A DNA stretch of 64,000 nt from Paeniglutamicibacter psychrophenolicus (GCF_030812255.1 NZ_JAUSSH010000003.1:1-64000), one strand, 5' to 3'; counted from the first letter of the stretch, positions 27,168-36,476 are shown. Numbers and translations: made by a program. The notes: generated from the sequence alone by a model not told the origin.

Positions 27168-27830
27168 CTACCTGGCGATCGCGCGCCGGGCCGGGGACAC
27201 GGCCTTGACCAGCAAGGCCAGCAACCCGTCAAGCACCAGCGCCAGCGCGGTGACCAGCACCGCGCCGACCAGCACCTGGCCGTAGTCGTAGAGCGCGAGC
27301 CCGTCGAAGATGTAGCGGCCCAGCCCGCCCAGGTTCACGTAGGCGGCGATCGTGGCGGTGGCCACCACCTGCAGGATCGCCCCGCGCAGCCCGCCCAGGA
27401 TCAGCGGCAGCGCCAGCGGCAGCTCGACCTGCAGGATGATCCGGGAGTCCTTCATGCCGATGGCCCGGGCGGCGTCCACCACCTCGGGATCGACGTTGGC
27501 GACCCCGGCGTAGACCCCGGCCAGGATCGGCGGGATCGCGATCAGCACCAGCGCGGCCAGCGGCGGCAGCAGCCCGATGCCCATCAGGAGCACCAGCAGC
27601 GTCATGATGCCCAGCGAGGGCAGCGCGCGCAGCACGTTGGAGGCCGACACCAGGTAGACCCTGCCCACCCCGGTGTGCCCGATGAACACGCCGACGGGGA
27701 ACGCGAGCACCGCGGCGGCTGCAACGGCCAGGAACGAGTACCAGAGGTGCTCGCCGAGCCGGGCCGGGATCCCGGCCTCCCCGGCCCAGTTGGCGCCCTG
27801 GGCGAAGTAGGCCAGCATTTCGTTGATCAT
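27168..27830 (-). CDS. Osmoprotectant (glycine betaine/choline type) ABC transporter permease
   Basis: A 220-residue inner-membrane subunit with about six membrane segments and the binding-protein-dependent transport motif VDAARAIGMKDSRIILQVELPLALPL, which contacts the ATPase. It resembles OpuCB/OpuCD and ProW-type permeases (SNVLRALPSLGIMTLL). It is the last gene of a four-gene reverse-strand operon. Its start overlaps the preceding permease stop. Two different permeases point to an OpuC-like heterodimeric channel. Confidence 0.88.
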   Translation of the reverse strand: MINEMLAYFAQGANWAGEAGIPARLGEHLWYSFLAVAAAAVLAFPVGVFIGHTGVGRVYLVSASNVLRALPSLGIMTLLVLLMGIGLLPPLAALVLIAIPPILAGVYAGVANVDPEVVDAARAIGMKDSRIILQVELPLALPLILGGLRGAILQVVATATIAAYVNLGGLGRYIFDGLALYDYGQVLVGAVLVTALALVLDGLLALLVKAVSPARRAIAR

Positions 27831-28561
27831 TTGGCCTCCCGCCCGGATGCGGCCAGCCCTTGCGGTGCCGGTGCGGCGGGTGCCGGGCTGGTGCGGCGGC
27901 GTTTGCCGTCCCCGGAAGCCGCCGAAGCACCCTGGTGCAGCCAGGGGGTCAGCAGCCGGGCGGTGACCGCGATGACCCGGTCAAAGACCAGGGCCACAAG
28001 CAGGATCACGATGATTCCGGCCAGGATCTGGTCCGGGTAGTTGCGCTGGTAGCCCGAGACAAAGAGTTGGCCCAGTCCGCCCACGCCGATCACCGCACCC
28101 ACCGACACCAGCGACACGTTGGTCACCGCGGCGACCCGGGTGCCGGCGGCCAGCGGGGCCACGGCCAGGGGCAGGTCCACGAAGATCCGGCGCCTCGCGT
28201 GGGAGTAGCCCAGGGCCTCGGCGGCATTAAGCACCTCCGGGGCCACGGCGTCCAGCGCGTCGAACACGGTGCGCACCAACAGCGAGGTGGAGTACAGGGC
28301 CAGGGCAAGGACCACGTTGAGCGGATCCAGGATCTGGGTGCCGATGATCGAGGGGATCACCACGAACAGCGCCAGCGAGGGGATGGTGAAGATCGCGCTG
28401 GCCACCGCGGTGATGATCGCCCGGGCGCGCGGCCGGTTCCCGAAGGCCAACCCGAGCCCCAGGGCCACCACGACCCCGACGAGGGTGGGGACCAGGCTCA
28501 GGTACAGGTGCTCAACGGTCAGCCCCAGAGCCTGCGGGAGGTTGTCCAGCAGCCAGTTCAT
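27827..28561 (-). CDS. Osmoprotectant ABC transporter permease, second subunit
   Basis: A 244-residue permease with the motif LNAAEALGYSHARRRIFVDLPLAV and a further AVIGVGGLGQLFVSGYQ block typical of OpuC permeases. A hydrophilic C-terminal tail (GDGKRRRTSPAPAAP) is cytoplasmic. It starts at ATG 28561 (MNWLLDNLPQALGLTVEHLYLS), overlapping the ATPase stop by four bases (ATGA), and is itself overlapped by the next permease. Partner of the permease at 27168. Confidence 0.88.
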   Translation of the reverse strand: MNWLLDNLPQALGLTVEHLYLSLVPTLVGVVVALGLGLAFGNRPRARAIITAVASAIFTIPSLALFVVIPSIIGTQILDPLNVVLALALYSTSLLVRTVFDALDAVAPEVLNAAEALGYSHARRRIFVDLPLAVAPLAAGTRVAAVTNVSLVSVGAVIGVGGLGQLFVSGYQRNYPDQILAGIIVILLVALVFDRVIAVTARLLTPWLHQGASAASGDGKRRRTSPAPAAPAPQGLAASGREAK

Positions 28562-29625
28562 GCGCGGGCCTGTTCGTTGGGACGCAGCAGCGGCCCCAGG
28601 TCCGCCAGGGTGAAGTAGGATCCGATGTTCCCGGTACCATCCACCAGCAGGGCCGCTGAGGTCGGGGAGGCCAGCACCGCGTCCAGCCCGGTGCGCAGGG
28701 AGGCATCCGCCGGCACCAGCGGGTGCGGGCCGAACACGGCCCCGTCGGCGTCGATCCAGGCGGCGGTGCCGGAATCGCGGTTGACCTGCACGCTCCATCC
28801 CGGGGACAGCGCGGACATGTCGATGAGGCCCCCGGGGCCCGATGCCGGAAGGGTGGTGGTGCCCAGGCCGGTGAGCGTCTCGAAGGACAGGGTGCGGAAC
28901 CCGCGGTCCTTGGCAACCAGCGAGGCGACGAAGTCGGTGGCAGGCCGGGCGAGGATGTCGATCGGGGCGGCGTATTGGTGTAGCACCCCGCCGGGGGCCA
29001 GCACCGCGATGCGGTCCCCGAGGGTCAGGGCCTCGTCGATGTCGTGGGTGACCATCACGATGGTTTTCTTGATTTCGGCCTGCAGGTGGGCGACCTCCTG
29101 CTGCAGTTCCAGGCGCACGATCGGGTCCACCGCGGAAAAGGGTTCGTCCATGAGCAGGATCGGCGGGTCGGCGGCCAGCGCGCGGGCGACCCCGACGCGT
29201 TGCTGCTGTCCGCCGGAGAGCTGTGCCGGGTACCGGGTGGCCAGGGAGGCGTCCAGCCCGACCCGTTCCATGGCCTCGTGGGCCTTGGTGCGGGCCTGGG
29301 CCTTGGACAGGCCCAGCAGGCGTTGGACGGTGGCGATGTTGTCCAGCACCGTGCGGTGCGGGAAGAGCCCGGCGTTTTGCAGCACGTAGCCGATCCCCAG
29401 ACGCAGGGTGACGGCACGGATGTCCGCCACGTCCTGCCCGTCGATGAGGACCCGGCCGCCGGTCGGTGCGACCATGCGGTTGATCATCCTCATCGAGGTG
29501 GTCTTGCCGCAGCCGCTGGGGCCCACCAGCACCGTGAAGGAGCCGGTGGCGATCTGCAGGTCCAGGTCGGTGACCGCCTGGGTGCCGCCCGGGTAGAGCT
29601 TGGACACTGATTCGAAGGTGATCAT
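28558..29625 (-). CDS. Osmoprotectant ABC transporter ATP-binding protein
   Basis: A 355-residue ATPase. Walker A GPSGCGKTTS, the Q-loop in LQNAGLFPH, signature LSGGQQQRVGVARAL, Walker B ILLMDEPFSAVD and H-loop VTHDIDEAL are all present. After the nucleotide-binding domain a C-terminal extension (GFRTLSFETLTGL onward) sits where OpuCA/ProV proteins carry CBS domains. In those proteins CBS domains sense ionic strength, but this tail matches them only loosely. The start is ATG 29625 (MITFESVSKLYPGG); the longer frame to 29694 lacks homology. Confidence 0.9.
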   Translation of the reverse strand: MITFESVSKLYPGGTQAVTDLDLQIATGSFTVLVGPSGCGKTTSMRMINRMVAPTGGRVLIDGQDVADIRAVTLRLGIGYVLQNAGLFPHRTVLDNIATVQRLLGLSKAQARTKAHEAMERVGLDASLATRYPAQLSGGQQQRVGVARALAADPPILLMDEPFSAVDPIVRLELQQEVAHLQAEIKKTIVMVTHDIDEALTLGDRIAVLAPGGVLHQYAAPIDILARPATDFVASLVAKDRGFRTLSFETLTGLGTTTLPASGPGGLIDMSALSPGWSVQVNRDSGTAAWIDADGAVFGPHPLVPADASLRTGLDAVLASPTSAALLVDGTGNIGSYFTLADLGPLLRPNEQARA

Positions 29626-29675
29626 TGCGGTCTCTTGGGGTCCTTGTCGTGGCGGTGCGGCGCGAAAATCCGGTC

Positions 29676-29718
29676 GGGGATGGGTGTGGCCCACCGGCGG
29701 GCAAGCCCACCCATCCCC
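29676..29718 (-). terminator. Hairpin between the binding-protein and ATPase genes
   Basis: GGGGATGGGTG (29676-29686) is perfectly complementary to CACCCATCCCC (29708-29718). It has no clear U tract. Located inside the operon, it may protect or attenuate the message so that the binding protein is made in excess. Confidence 0.55.
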
Positions 29719-29766
29719 GAATCGAACATGCGTTCTAATTCGGTTGTTTTTGGGCGGAATCCCGCG

Positions 29767-30699
29767 CTATTTGCCCAGCAAACCCTGCTCGGTGAGCCAC
29801 GTGATGGCCGCCTGCTTCGGCTCGACCTTCGCGTCCCCGGAGACCTGTCCGTTGAGCTTGATCAGTTCCTCGGTGCTGAGCTTCGCGGAGATCGCATCGA
29901 TCGCCGCAACGGCCTTGTCGTCGAGCTTGCCCTCCGCGGCGACCGGGACGACCTGCTGGGCCGGGAAGTTGTTCTTGGGGTCCTCGAGGACCACCAGGTC
30001 GTTGGCCGGGATCTCGGTGGACGTGGTGAAGATGTTCGCCGCGGTCACCTTCCCGTCAAGCAGTGCCTTCACGGTTGCCGGGCCGCCGCCATCGGAAATC
30101 GGTTCGAACTTCACCGGGGCGAACCCGTAGTTCTTCTCCAGCCCCGGCAGCCCCACGGCCCGTTCCTTGAACTCGGGCGGACCGGCCATGATGACCTCGT
30201 CGTTGTGCGGCACCAGGTCCTCGATCGTCTTCAGGTTCCACTTCTCGGCCGTGGCCCGGGTGACAACGACCGCGTCCTTGTCCTCGGCGGAGGCCGCGGT
30301 GAGCATGGCCAGCTTCTTGGTGGCCAGCGCCGCCGGAAGGGCTGAAAGGATCGAGTCCGGCGAAGACACGTCGGCGTTCTTGTCCAGGAAGAGCAAAAGG
30401 TTCCCGGTGTAGTCCGGGATCACATCGATCGAACCGTCGGACAGCGCCGGGATGTAGGCCTCGCGGGTCCCGATGTTGAACTTCGTTTCCACGGTGAAGC
30501 CCGCGTCCTTCAGCGCCTCGGCATAGAGGTTGCCGATGATCTCGGATTCGGTGAAGTTCGCCGAGGACACCGTCAGGGTGCCGCCGCTTGCCGTATCGCT
30601 GGGGGAAGGAGCCGCGGTGGGATTGGAGCACCCGGACAGGATCAGCGAACCGGCCACGACGGACAGGGCTGCAATCAGGGGAAGCTTCTGTTTTCTCAT
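29767..30699 (-). CDS. Osmoprotectant-binding lipoprotein (OpuCC/ProX type)
   Basis: A 310-residue solute-binding lipoprotein. The signal peptide ends in the lipobox ILSGC. The mature domain has the glycine-betaine/choline-binding pattern: VSSANFTESEIIGNLYAEAL, FNIGTREAYIPALSDGSID and PDYTGNLLLFL. It delivers quaternary ammonium osmoprotectants to the permeases encoded downstream. It is the first gene of the operon. Exact ligand cannot be named from sequence alone. Confidence 0.9.
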   Translation of the reverse strand: MRKQKLPLIAALSVVAGSLILSGCSNPTAAPSPSDTASGGTLTVSSANFTESEIIGNLYAEALKDAGFTVETKFNIGTREAYIPALSDGSIDVIPDYTGNLLLFLDKNADVSSPDSILSALPAALATKKLAMLTAASAEDKDAVVVTRATAEKWNLKTIEDLVPHNDEVIMAGPPEFKERAVGLPGLEKNYGFAPVKFEPISDGGGPATVKALLDGKVTAANIFTTSTEIPANDLVVLEDPKNNFPAQQVVPVAAEGKLDDKAVAAIDAISAKLSTEELIKLNGQVSGDAKVEPKQAAITWLTEQGLLGK

Positions 30700-31072
30700 G
30701 TGTGGTGCCTAGTTTCGTTTCAGTTGTTCGGACCGGCGATCGCCCCCGAAAGCTCGTGGCCGTCGGTATGGACGTTGAACCCATCGTTACCTATTTGCTC
30801 TCCCACAAGCAACATTTGTTCCCTTCCGGGAGCGCCCAGACGCCGCCGAGTGACGATCACCGGCACGCGAGACACACTTGCCCCCACAACCGGCAAGGCC
30901 GTGTGCCCGCGCCCCGTCCACACGCCGCGATCCCCGCCCGAACCACCGGCAGCAGTCCACCGCACCATGGGGGAACACCAAGACCCTCCCGGCCCCTGCC
31001 CGAACACGAGCGGAAAGGGCACGGCGCAACGCCCGGGAGGACGCCACCACACCAGCGGGAAGCAACGCCGAC
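30700..31072. other. Divergent intergenic region between the ABC operon and dprA
   Basis: About 370 bases with no supported gene. It should carry the reverse-strand promoter of the osmoprotectant operon and the start region of dprA. The dprA open frame extends back to 30878, so the right part could be coding, but its composition (runs of R, P and T codons) gives no recognisable protein. Confidence 0.4.
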
Positions 31073-32356
31073 ATGGACAACACCGACCCGGAGGTCCTGG
31101 CGCGAGCCGGCCTCACCCACATCATCGAACCAAACGACCAAACCGGAGCCGCCCTGGTGCAGGTAGCCGGAGCCATCGACGCCTACCGGCTCATCCAAGA
31201 CCATGCCGGACCCGCCCCGGCCAGCGAACAGCAACAAGTCGCAGAACTGCTCGACGCCCACGGAGCCTCCCGCTCCGCCCTGCGCCTGGACGCCGGACTC
31301 GAACGCTGGCGCCCACGCGCGGCGCTCGCCGACCCCGAAGCGGACCTCAAGCTCATGGCCCACCTCGGGGGAGGGCTCATCGCCCCGAACGACCCCCACT
31401 GGCCCACCGGCTTCGAAGCCCTCGGCCTCGCCGCACCGCTGGCCCTGTGGTACCGGGGAGAAGGGGACCTGGCCATCCTGCGCGAAACCTCCCGCCTGGT
31501 CGCCATCGTCGGATCACGCGACGCCACCGAGTACGGACGCACCGTCACCGCGGAACTCGTCCACGGGCTGCGCGCACACGGCATCTGCATCGTCTCCGGC
31601 GGCGCCTACGGCATAGACGCCCAGGCCCACCAAGCCGCGCTCGCCGAAGACCCGCCCACCAACCAGTCCCCGGGCCAGCCCGCCACGCCCCCAACCATTG
31701 CCGTCATGGCGGGGGGACTGAACCGCTTCTACCCCGTGGGGAACGAAGACCTTCTCAAGGCCGTCCACCGCCGGGGCCTGCTCCTCGCCGAGGTGGCACC
31801 CGGGGCAACCCCCAGCCGCTGGAGGTTCTTGCAACGCAACAGGATGATTGCCGCCCTGTGCGCCGCAACCATCGTCTCCGAAGCCCGCTGGCGCTCCGGG
31901 GCACTGAGCACCGCACACCACGCGGCCGAAATGGGCCGCGAGGTCGGAGCCGTCCCCGGCTCCGTCTTCTCCGCCAACTCCGCCGGGTGCCACCGTCTCA
32001 TCCGCGAGGGCGCGGCAACCCTTGTCACCGACGCCGCAGAAGCCATCGAACTACTCAACCTCCCCGCGCAGGCACCCGTCCCCGCAACCCGGGACTCCGG
32101 CACCACCGAAGCGGAGGACCGCAGGGACTACGACGGACTGCCCGTCCAAGACCTGCTCCTGCTCGACGCCCTGCCCGTCCGCATCCCGCGCACCGCCGAC
32201 CAACTGGCCATCGTCGCCGGACTGGGCATGGGATCGATCCTCGGGGGACTCTCCCGCCTGTCGGCCCGCTCGCTGGCCCAACGCACCGGCAACGGATGGA
32301 TACGCCGCTTCCCCAACGGACGCGAACCCCAACGCGGAGCCCCCCAGCCGGACTGA
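31073..32356 (+). CDS. dprA: DNA-processing protein DprA
   Basis: A 427-residue single-stranded-DNA-binding protein that loads RecA on incoming DNA during transformation. The Rossmann-type core has VAIVGSRDATEYG, SGGAYGIDAQAHQAAL and IAVMAGGLNRFYPVGNEDLL, then RFLQRNRMIAAL. The C-terminal winged-helix-like DprA domain follows. ATG 31073 starts before LARAGLTHIIEPNDQTGAAL, the usual N-terminal helical region. The frame is open further upstream to 30878. Normally follows comM; here separated by the insert at 25.8-30.7 kb. Codons are strongly C-ended with CTC common for leucine. Confidence 0.93.
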   Translation: MDNTDPEVLARAGLTHIIEPNDQTGAALVQVAGAIDAYRLIQDHAGPAPASEQQQVAELLDAHGASRSALRLDAGLERWRPRAALADPEADLKLMAHLGGGLIAPNDPHWPTGFEALGLAAPLALWYRGEGDLAILRETSRLVAIVGSRDATEYGRTVTAELVHGLRAHGICIVSGGAYGIDAQAHQAALAEDPPTNQSPGQPATPPTIAVMAGGLNRFYPVGNEDLLKAVHRRGLLLAEVAPGATPSRWRFLQRNRMIAALCAATIVSEARWRSGALSTAHHAAEMGREVGAVPGSVFSANSAGCHRLIREGAATLVTDAAEAIELLNLPAQAPVPATRDSGTTEAEDRRDYDGLPVQDLLLLDALPVRIPRTADQLAIVAGLGMGSILGGLSRLSARSLAQRTGNGWIRRFPNGREPQRGAPQPD

Positions 32357-32425
32357 GCACCACCACGCACCGACCAACCGGCGTGGCACCATTGCCCCGG
32401 GCCCCGCACGGGAGACAGTAGAGAC

Positions 32426-33409
32426 GTGCCAGAGCCAATCGAACGAAAAACCGAAGCCCCGCCCCTCCCGGCCGAGCTCCAGGAAGCCCACGACGGCTTC
32501 CTGAGACACATGGCCCTGGAGCGCGAACGCAGCGAACACACCCTGCGCGCCTACGGTGGTGACATCACCAACCTCTACGCCTATGCCACCAAACGCGGCG
32601 CCACCAACATGGCGGGCCTCGACCTCACACTGCTGCGCGGCTGGCTCATGACACTCCAGGAATCCGGCCTCTCCCGCGCCACCCTCGCCCGACGCTCCGC
32701 CACCATCCGCAGCTTCCTCGCCTGGGCAGTACGCGAAAACCTCATCACCACCAACCCGGCCATCCGCCTCCAGTCACCCAAGCGCGAACAACGCCTCCCG
32801 CACATCCTGCAAAACAACCAGATCGAACGGATCTTCAAGCCCACGTCCCAATCACCCGGCACCCCTGACGACAAGACCCCGGAGCCCACCGCCGAACAGC
32901 TCGCGCTCGCCGACCGCGACAAGCTCATCCTGGAACTGCTCTATGCCACCGCCATCCGCGTGGGGGAGCTGGTGTCGCTGGATATCGGCGACATCGACCT
33001 GGACCGGCGGACGCTGCGGGTCATCGGCAAGGGCAACAAGGAACGCACCGTCCCGTTCGGCCAGCCGGCGTTGAATGCCCTCGATGACTGGCTGCGCCGT
33101 GGCCGACCGGTCTTGCGCACCGATGGCTCCGCCCGTGCGCTGCTGCTGGGTCGTCGCGGGAAGCGGCTCGATGCCCGCCAGGCCCGCCAGGTGGTCTCAG
33201 ACGCGCTCGCGGCGCTGGGGGACACCGCCGCGCGCGGGCCACACGCACTGCGCCACAGCGCGGCAACCCACCTGTTGGATCGGGGAGCGGATCTGCGTGC
33301 CGTGCAGGAGATCCTGGGGCATTCCTCGCTGGCCACCACGCAGCTTTACACCCAGGTGTCCGTGGAGCGGCTCAAGGACAGCTACCAAAAGGCCCATCCG
33401 CGCGCATAA
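32426..33409 (+). CDS. xerC: Tyrosine recombinase XerC
   Basis: A 327-residue site-specific recombinase for resolving chromosome dimers at dif, together with XerD. The N-terminal SAM-like domain (HMALERERSEHTLRAYGGDI) is followed by the catalytic domain with arginine in ATAIRVGELV, HALRHSAATHLL, LGHSSLATTQLY and the tyrosine in YTQVS. The GTG start at 32426 follows GGGAGACAGTAGAGAC. Codon usage changes visibly near 32945: the first half matches dprA (CTC-rich), the second half prefers CTG. Confidence 0.93.
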   Translation: MPEPIERKTEAPPLPAELQEAHDGFLRHMALERERSEHTLRAYGGDITNLYAYATKRGATNMAGLDLTLLRGWLMTLQESGLSRATLARRSATIRSFLAWAVRENLITTNPAIRLQSPKREQRLPHILQNNQIERIFKPTSQSPGTPDDKTPEPTAEQLALADRDKLILELLYATAIRVGELVSLDIGDIDLDRRTLRVIGKGNKERTVPFGQPALNALDDWLRRGRPVLRTDGSARALLLGRRGKRLDARQARQVVSDALAALGDTAARGPHALRHSAATHLLDRGADLRAVQEILGHSSLATTQLYTQVSVERLKDSYQKAHPRA

Positions 33410-33446
33410 ACCGAAGTCATGGTCTAAAGTCGCTGGCCGAACGACG

Positions 33447-33452
33447 TATAAT
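33447..33452 (+). promoter_or_regulatory. Perfect -10 box for the DUF3145 gene
   Basis: TATAAT in the xerC-DUF3145 gap, about 95 bases before the ATG at 33542. The -35 position is weak. GGAGGAAAGC directly before the ATG is a strong ribosome-binding site. Confidence 0.4.
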
Positions 33453-33541
33453 CATGCACAATACTAAACAGGACTTACTGGACTTCGAATCAGGGTTGTT
33501 GACGTTGGGGAAGACGTTCCAACAGCACATCGGAGGAAAGC

Positions 33542-34045
33542 ATGTCTGACGCACTGACAAGGGGCGTACTTTTCGTACACTCAGCCCCTTCAGCGCTGTG
33601 CCCGCATATCGAATGGGCGATCGGATCCGTGGTCGACCAGCGGACCGACCTGCACTGGACGGAGCAGAGCGCGGCCCCCGGCATGTCCCGGGCGGAGGTC
33701 AACTGGACCGGCAGGCCCGGGACCGGTGCTCTTTTGGCGTCCGCTCTTCGCGGCTGGGCACACCTTCGCTACGAGGTCACCGAGGAAGCGAGCCCCGGTG
33801 TCGACTCGAGCCGCTGGTCGCACACCCCGGAACTGGGCATCTTCCATGCCACCACCGATGCCGCCGGCAACATCATGGTTTCCGAGGAACGCATCCGCTG
33901 GGCCTACGAAAAGGGTGCCGGGGATCCGGCCATCGTGTACCAAGAGCTCTCCATCGCCCTGGGTGAGGCCTGGGACGAGGAACTCGAACCCTTCCGCTAT
34001 GCGGCCGAGGGCGCACCCGTGCGCTGGCTGCACCAGGTCATCTAG
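33542..34045 (+). CDS. DUF3145 family protein
   Basis: A 167-residue actinobacteria-specific protein starting MSDALTRGVLFVHSAPSALCPHIEWA and containing WTEQSAAPG, LRGWAHLRYEVTEEAS and a C-terminal WDEELEPFRYAAEGAPVRWLHQVI. Genes of this family are usually found near the fatty-acid synthesis locus, as here. No biochemical function is known to me. The ATG at 33542 follows GGAGGAAAGC. Confidence 0.9.
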   Translation: MSDALTRGVLFVHSAPSALCPHIEWAIGSVVDQRTDLHWTEQSAAPGMSRAEVNWTGRPGTGALLASALRGWAHLRYEVTEEASPGVDSSRWSHTPELGIFHATTDAAGNIMVSEERIRWAYEKGAGDPAIVYQELSIALGEAWDEELEPFRYAAEGAPVRWLHQVI

Positions 34046-34576
34046 CCGGCTCATCCCACCGGGGCAATCCGCGCCGCACAGCCACGGCTTTCCTCCGGGC
34101 CGTGACGAAAGCACCAGAGCGGCACGGCCTGGACGGAATGGTCACCATTTCAACCAGGAGGAACATCGTTCGGGGACAAGGCATCCGGCGACTTTGCGAT
34201 TGGTTGCAACGCGCGTCGCACACGGGCGATCCTGCTCCGGGAATGACGCGGGACCGTTCGACCATGTGCCGAAGAAGCCCGGCGCAAAAACGCACAGCAA
34301 GCAGCAGTCCGCTCCGGCGACCGGGACGCGCCGCGGCAACGGAAATCCGCCAGTTCCCTTGCCGCCCACCAGCTTGGCACTGCTTCTGGCTTCAAGGCCC
34401 GGCTTGGCGGTCTGTCGTGGCGTTGCCCGCAGGGAGGGATGCGCTGTGCTCCGGGAAAGCCGGCGACGGTTGGGCTTCCCAAGAGGACGCGATCGGCGAG
34501 AGACGGTCGCACCCTTGCCGCACTTCGGGCCGGTTGTCCTTGCCGGTCCCACACTTCCCCGACCCAGCTCGTTAAC
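34046..34576. other. 530-base interval without a recognised gene
   Basis: Open frames exist on both strands but none shows family similarity or a good start. The sequence lacks the third-position GC pattern of its neighbours. Nothing identified beyond the bidirectional terminator at its right end. Confidence 0.4.
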
Positions 34577-34615
34577 GACAATGCCCGGGACTCGAATCGA
34601 GTCCCGGGCATTGTC
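34577..34615 (-). terminator. Strong terminator after fabF
   Basis: GACAATGCCCGGGACTCG (34577-34594) pairs perfectly with CGAGTCCCGGGCATTGTC (34598-34615), an 18-bp stem. Located 30 bases past the fabF stop, it closes the fabD-fabH-acpP-fabF message. No long U run. Confidence 0.8.
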
Positions 34616-34644
34616 AGCTCGGCGGGCGCTGCCCCGCCGGGGCG

Positions 34645-35883
34645 CTAGACGCTGCGGATGGCAACGACGGCGTTGTGGCCGCCGAAGCCGAACGAGTTGT
34701 TCAGTGCAACGATGGAGCCCTCGGGCAGTTCGCGCGGGGTGCCGACAACGACATCCAACGGAATTTCCGGATCCTGGTTTTCCAGGTTGATGGTCACCGG
34801 GGCCTTGCGGTGGTAGACGGCCAGCACGGCAAGCACCGACTCGACGGCACCGGAGGCGCCGAGCAGGTGGCCCATCTGCGACTTGGTGGCCGAGACGCAG
34901 ACCTTGTCCAGGTGCGAGCCCAGGGCCGCACGCAGGGCCGTGTACTCGGGCTTGTCGCCAACCGGCGTCGAAGTCGCGTGCGCGTTGACGTGCACCACGT
35001 CCTCGGGCTGGATCCGACCGTCGAACATCGCGGCCTTCAGGGCGCGGGTGGCACCCAGGCCCTCCGGGTCCGGCGCGGTGATGTGGTAGGCGTCGGCCGT
35101 GACCGAGGTGCCGGCCAACTCTGCGTAGATCGTGGCGCCGCGGGCAATGGCGTGCTCCTCGGCCTCGAGGACCAGGGCACCGGCTCCTTCGCCCATGACG
35201 AAGCCGTCACGGTCGATGTCATAAGGGCGCGAGGCGTGCTCCGGGTCGTCGTTGCGCTTGGACAGCGCCTGCATGGCGGCAAAGGAGGCCATCGGCATCG
35301 GGTGGATGGCGGCTTCCGCACCGCCGCAAACCACGACGTCGGCCTTGCCCGAACGGATCAGCTCGAGGCCCATGTGCATGGCCTCGGTGCCCGAGGCGCA
35401 GGCGGAAACGGGGGTGTGTGCTCCGGCGCGTGCGCCGAGGTCCAGCGAGACGGCCGCGGCCGGGCCGTTGGGCATCAGCATCGGAACCGTCATGGGCAGC
35501 ACGCGGCGCGGGCCCTTTTCCTTCAAGGTGTCCCAGGCGTCAAGCAGCGTCCAAACGCCGCCGATTCCGGTGGCAAACGCCACCGCCAGGCGGTCGTGGT
35601 CGACCGTCTCGATGCCGGAATCCTTCCAGGCCTCGCGCGCGGCAACCACGGCGAACTGGGTGGACGGGTCCATGCGCTTCATTTCCACGCGGGAGAGGAC
35701 CTCGGAAGCCGGAGTGGATGCCTTGGCGGCAAATTTCACCGGCAAGTTGTAGGTTTCAACCCATTCATCGGGCAGCGTGTGGGCGCCGGAAACACCCTTG
35801 AGGGCGTTGGCCCACAGGGTCGGGACGTCTCCGCCGATGGGCGTGGTGGCACCAAGGCCGGTGATAACAACTTTGCGAGCCAT
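34645..35883 (-). CDS. fabF: 3-oxoacyl-ACP synthase II (FabF)
   Basis: Condensing enzyme elongating acyl-ACP with malonyl-ACP in type II fatty-acid synthesis. The catalytic cysteine is in VSACASGTEA, the histidines in NAHATSTPVGD and MGHLLGASGAVES, and the C-terminal NNSFGFGGHNA loop is intact. Length 412 is normal. ATG 35883 (MARKVVITGLGATTPIGGD) is the proper start; the frame extends to 36111 without homology. Last gene of the locus. Confidence 0.97.
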   Translation of the reverse strand: MARKVVITGLGATTPIGGDVPTLWANALKGVSGAHTLPDEWVETYNLPVKFAAKASTPASEVLSRVEMKRMDPSTQFAVVAAREAWKDSGIETVDHDRLAVAFATGIGGVWTLLDAWDTLKEKGPRRVLPMTVPMLMPNGPAAAVSLDLGARAGAHTPVSACASGTEAMHMGLELIRSGKADVVVCGGAEAAIHPMPMASFAAMQALSKRNDDPEHASRPYDIDRDGFVMGEGAGALVLEAEEHAIARGATIYAELAGTSVTADAYHITAPDPEGLGATRALKAAMFDGRIQPEDVVHVNAHATSTPVGDKPEYTALRAALGSHLDKVCVSATKSQMGHLLGASGAVESVLAVLAVYHRKAPVTINLENQDPEIPLDVVVGTPRELPEGSIVALNNSFGFGGHNAVVAIRSV

Positions 35884-36132
35884 GTTGAAACTCTCTACTG
35901 GTTGGGGCGATACGGCTAGCGAAGCTAGCGCGCGATCCATGCATCGGGCCGCGGCACCAACGGGTGCGGGATCCGGATTGAATCGAAAATCTGGGGATCG
36001 GTTACGAAACCGGTAAAGCGGATTGGCTGGCAGGTGCCGGCAAACCGGTGGCCATGGGGGCCGGGGCGATGCACCCCCTGAAGCACGACCCATAGCGGGA
36101 ACGTACTTCAAGGGGTGGCATCAATGCCGTGC

Positions 36133-36378
36133 CTAGGCCTGTGCGCCAGCGATGAAGTTCACTGCATCGGCAACGGTCTTGAGGTTCTTGACCTCTTCGT
36201 CCGGGATCTTCACGTCGAACTTTTCCTCGGCGTTGACGACGATGGTCATCATCGAGATCGAGTCGATGTCCAGGTCCTCGGTGAAGGACTTGTCCATTTC
36301 GACTGCTTCGGTCTCCAGACCGGTCTCTTCGTTGACGATCTCGGCCAAGCCGGCCAGAATCTCTTCGTTGCTAGCCAT
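36133..36378 (-). CDS. acpP: Acyl carrier protein
   Basis: An 81-residue acidic carrier. The phosphopantetheine attachment serine is in DLDIDSISMM. The helical pattern (EILAGLAEIVNEETGLE, IPDEEVKNLKTVADAVNFI) is standard. The ATG at 36378 is preceded by AAGGAG with five bases spacing. It lies between fabH and fabF in the usual actinobacterial order. Confidence 0.97.
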   Translation of the reverse strand: MASNEEILAGLAEIVNEETGLETEAVEMDKSFTEDLDIDSISMMTIVVNAEEKFDVKIPDEEVKNLKTVADAVNFIAGAQA

Positions 36379-36476
36379 GATGGCTCCTTTTCTGTGTTTG
36401 CCGGTAACAAGCCCGACGACTATGCAGACCACAGGTGTGCGGTCCGAATGATGGGTTGTGTCCCTGGGGGTTAACC

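Noticed and set aside
34102-34611. Open frames in the DUF3145-fabF gap
   Set aside because: Several overlapping frames on both strands with similar length and no recognisable protein; typical of GC-rich non-coding DNA.
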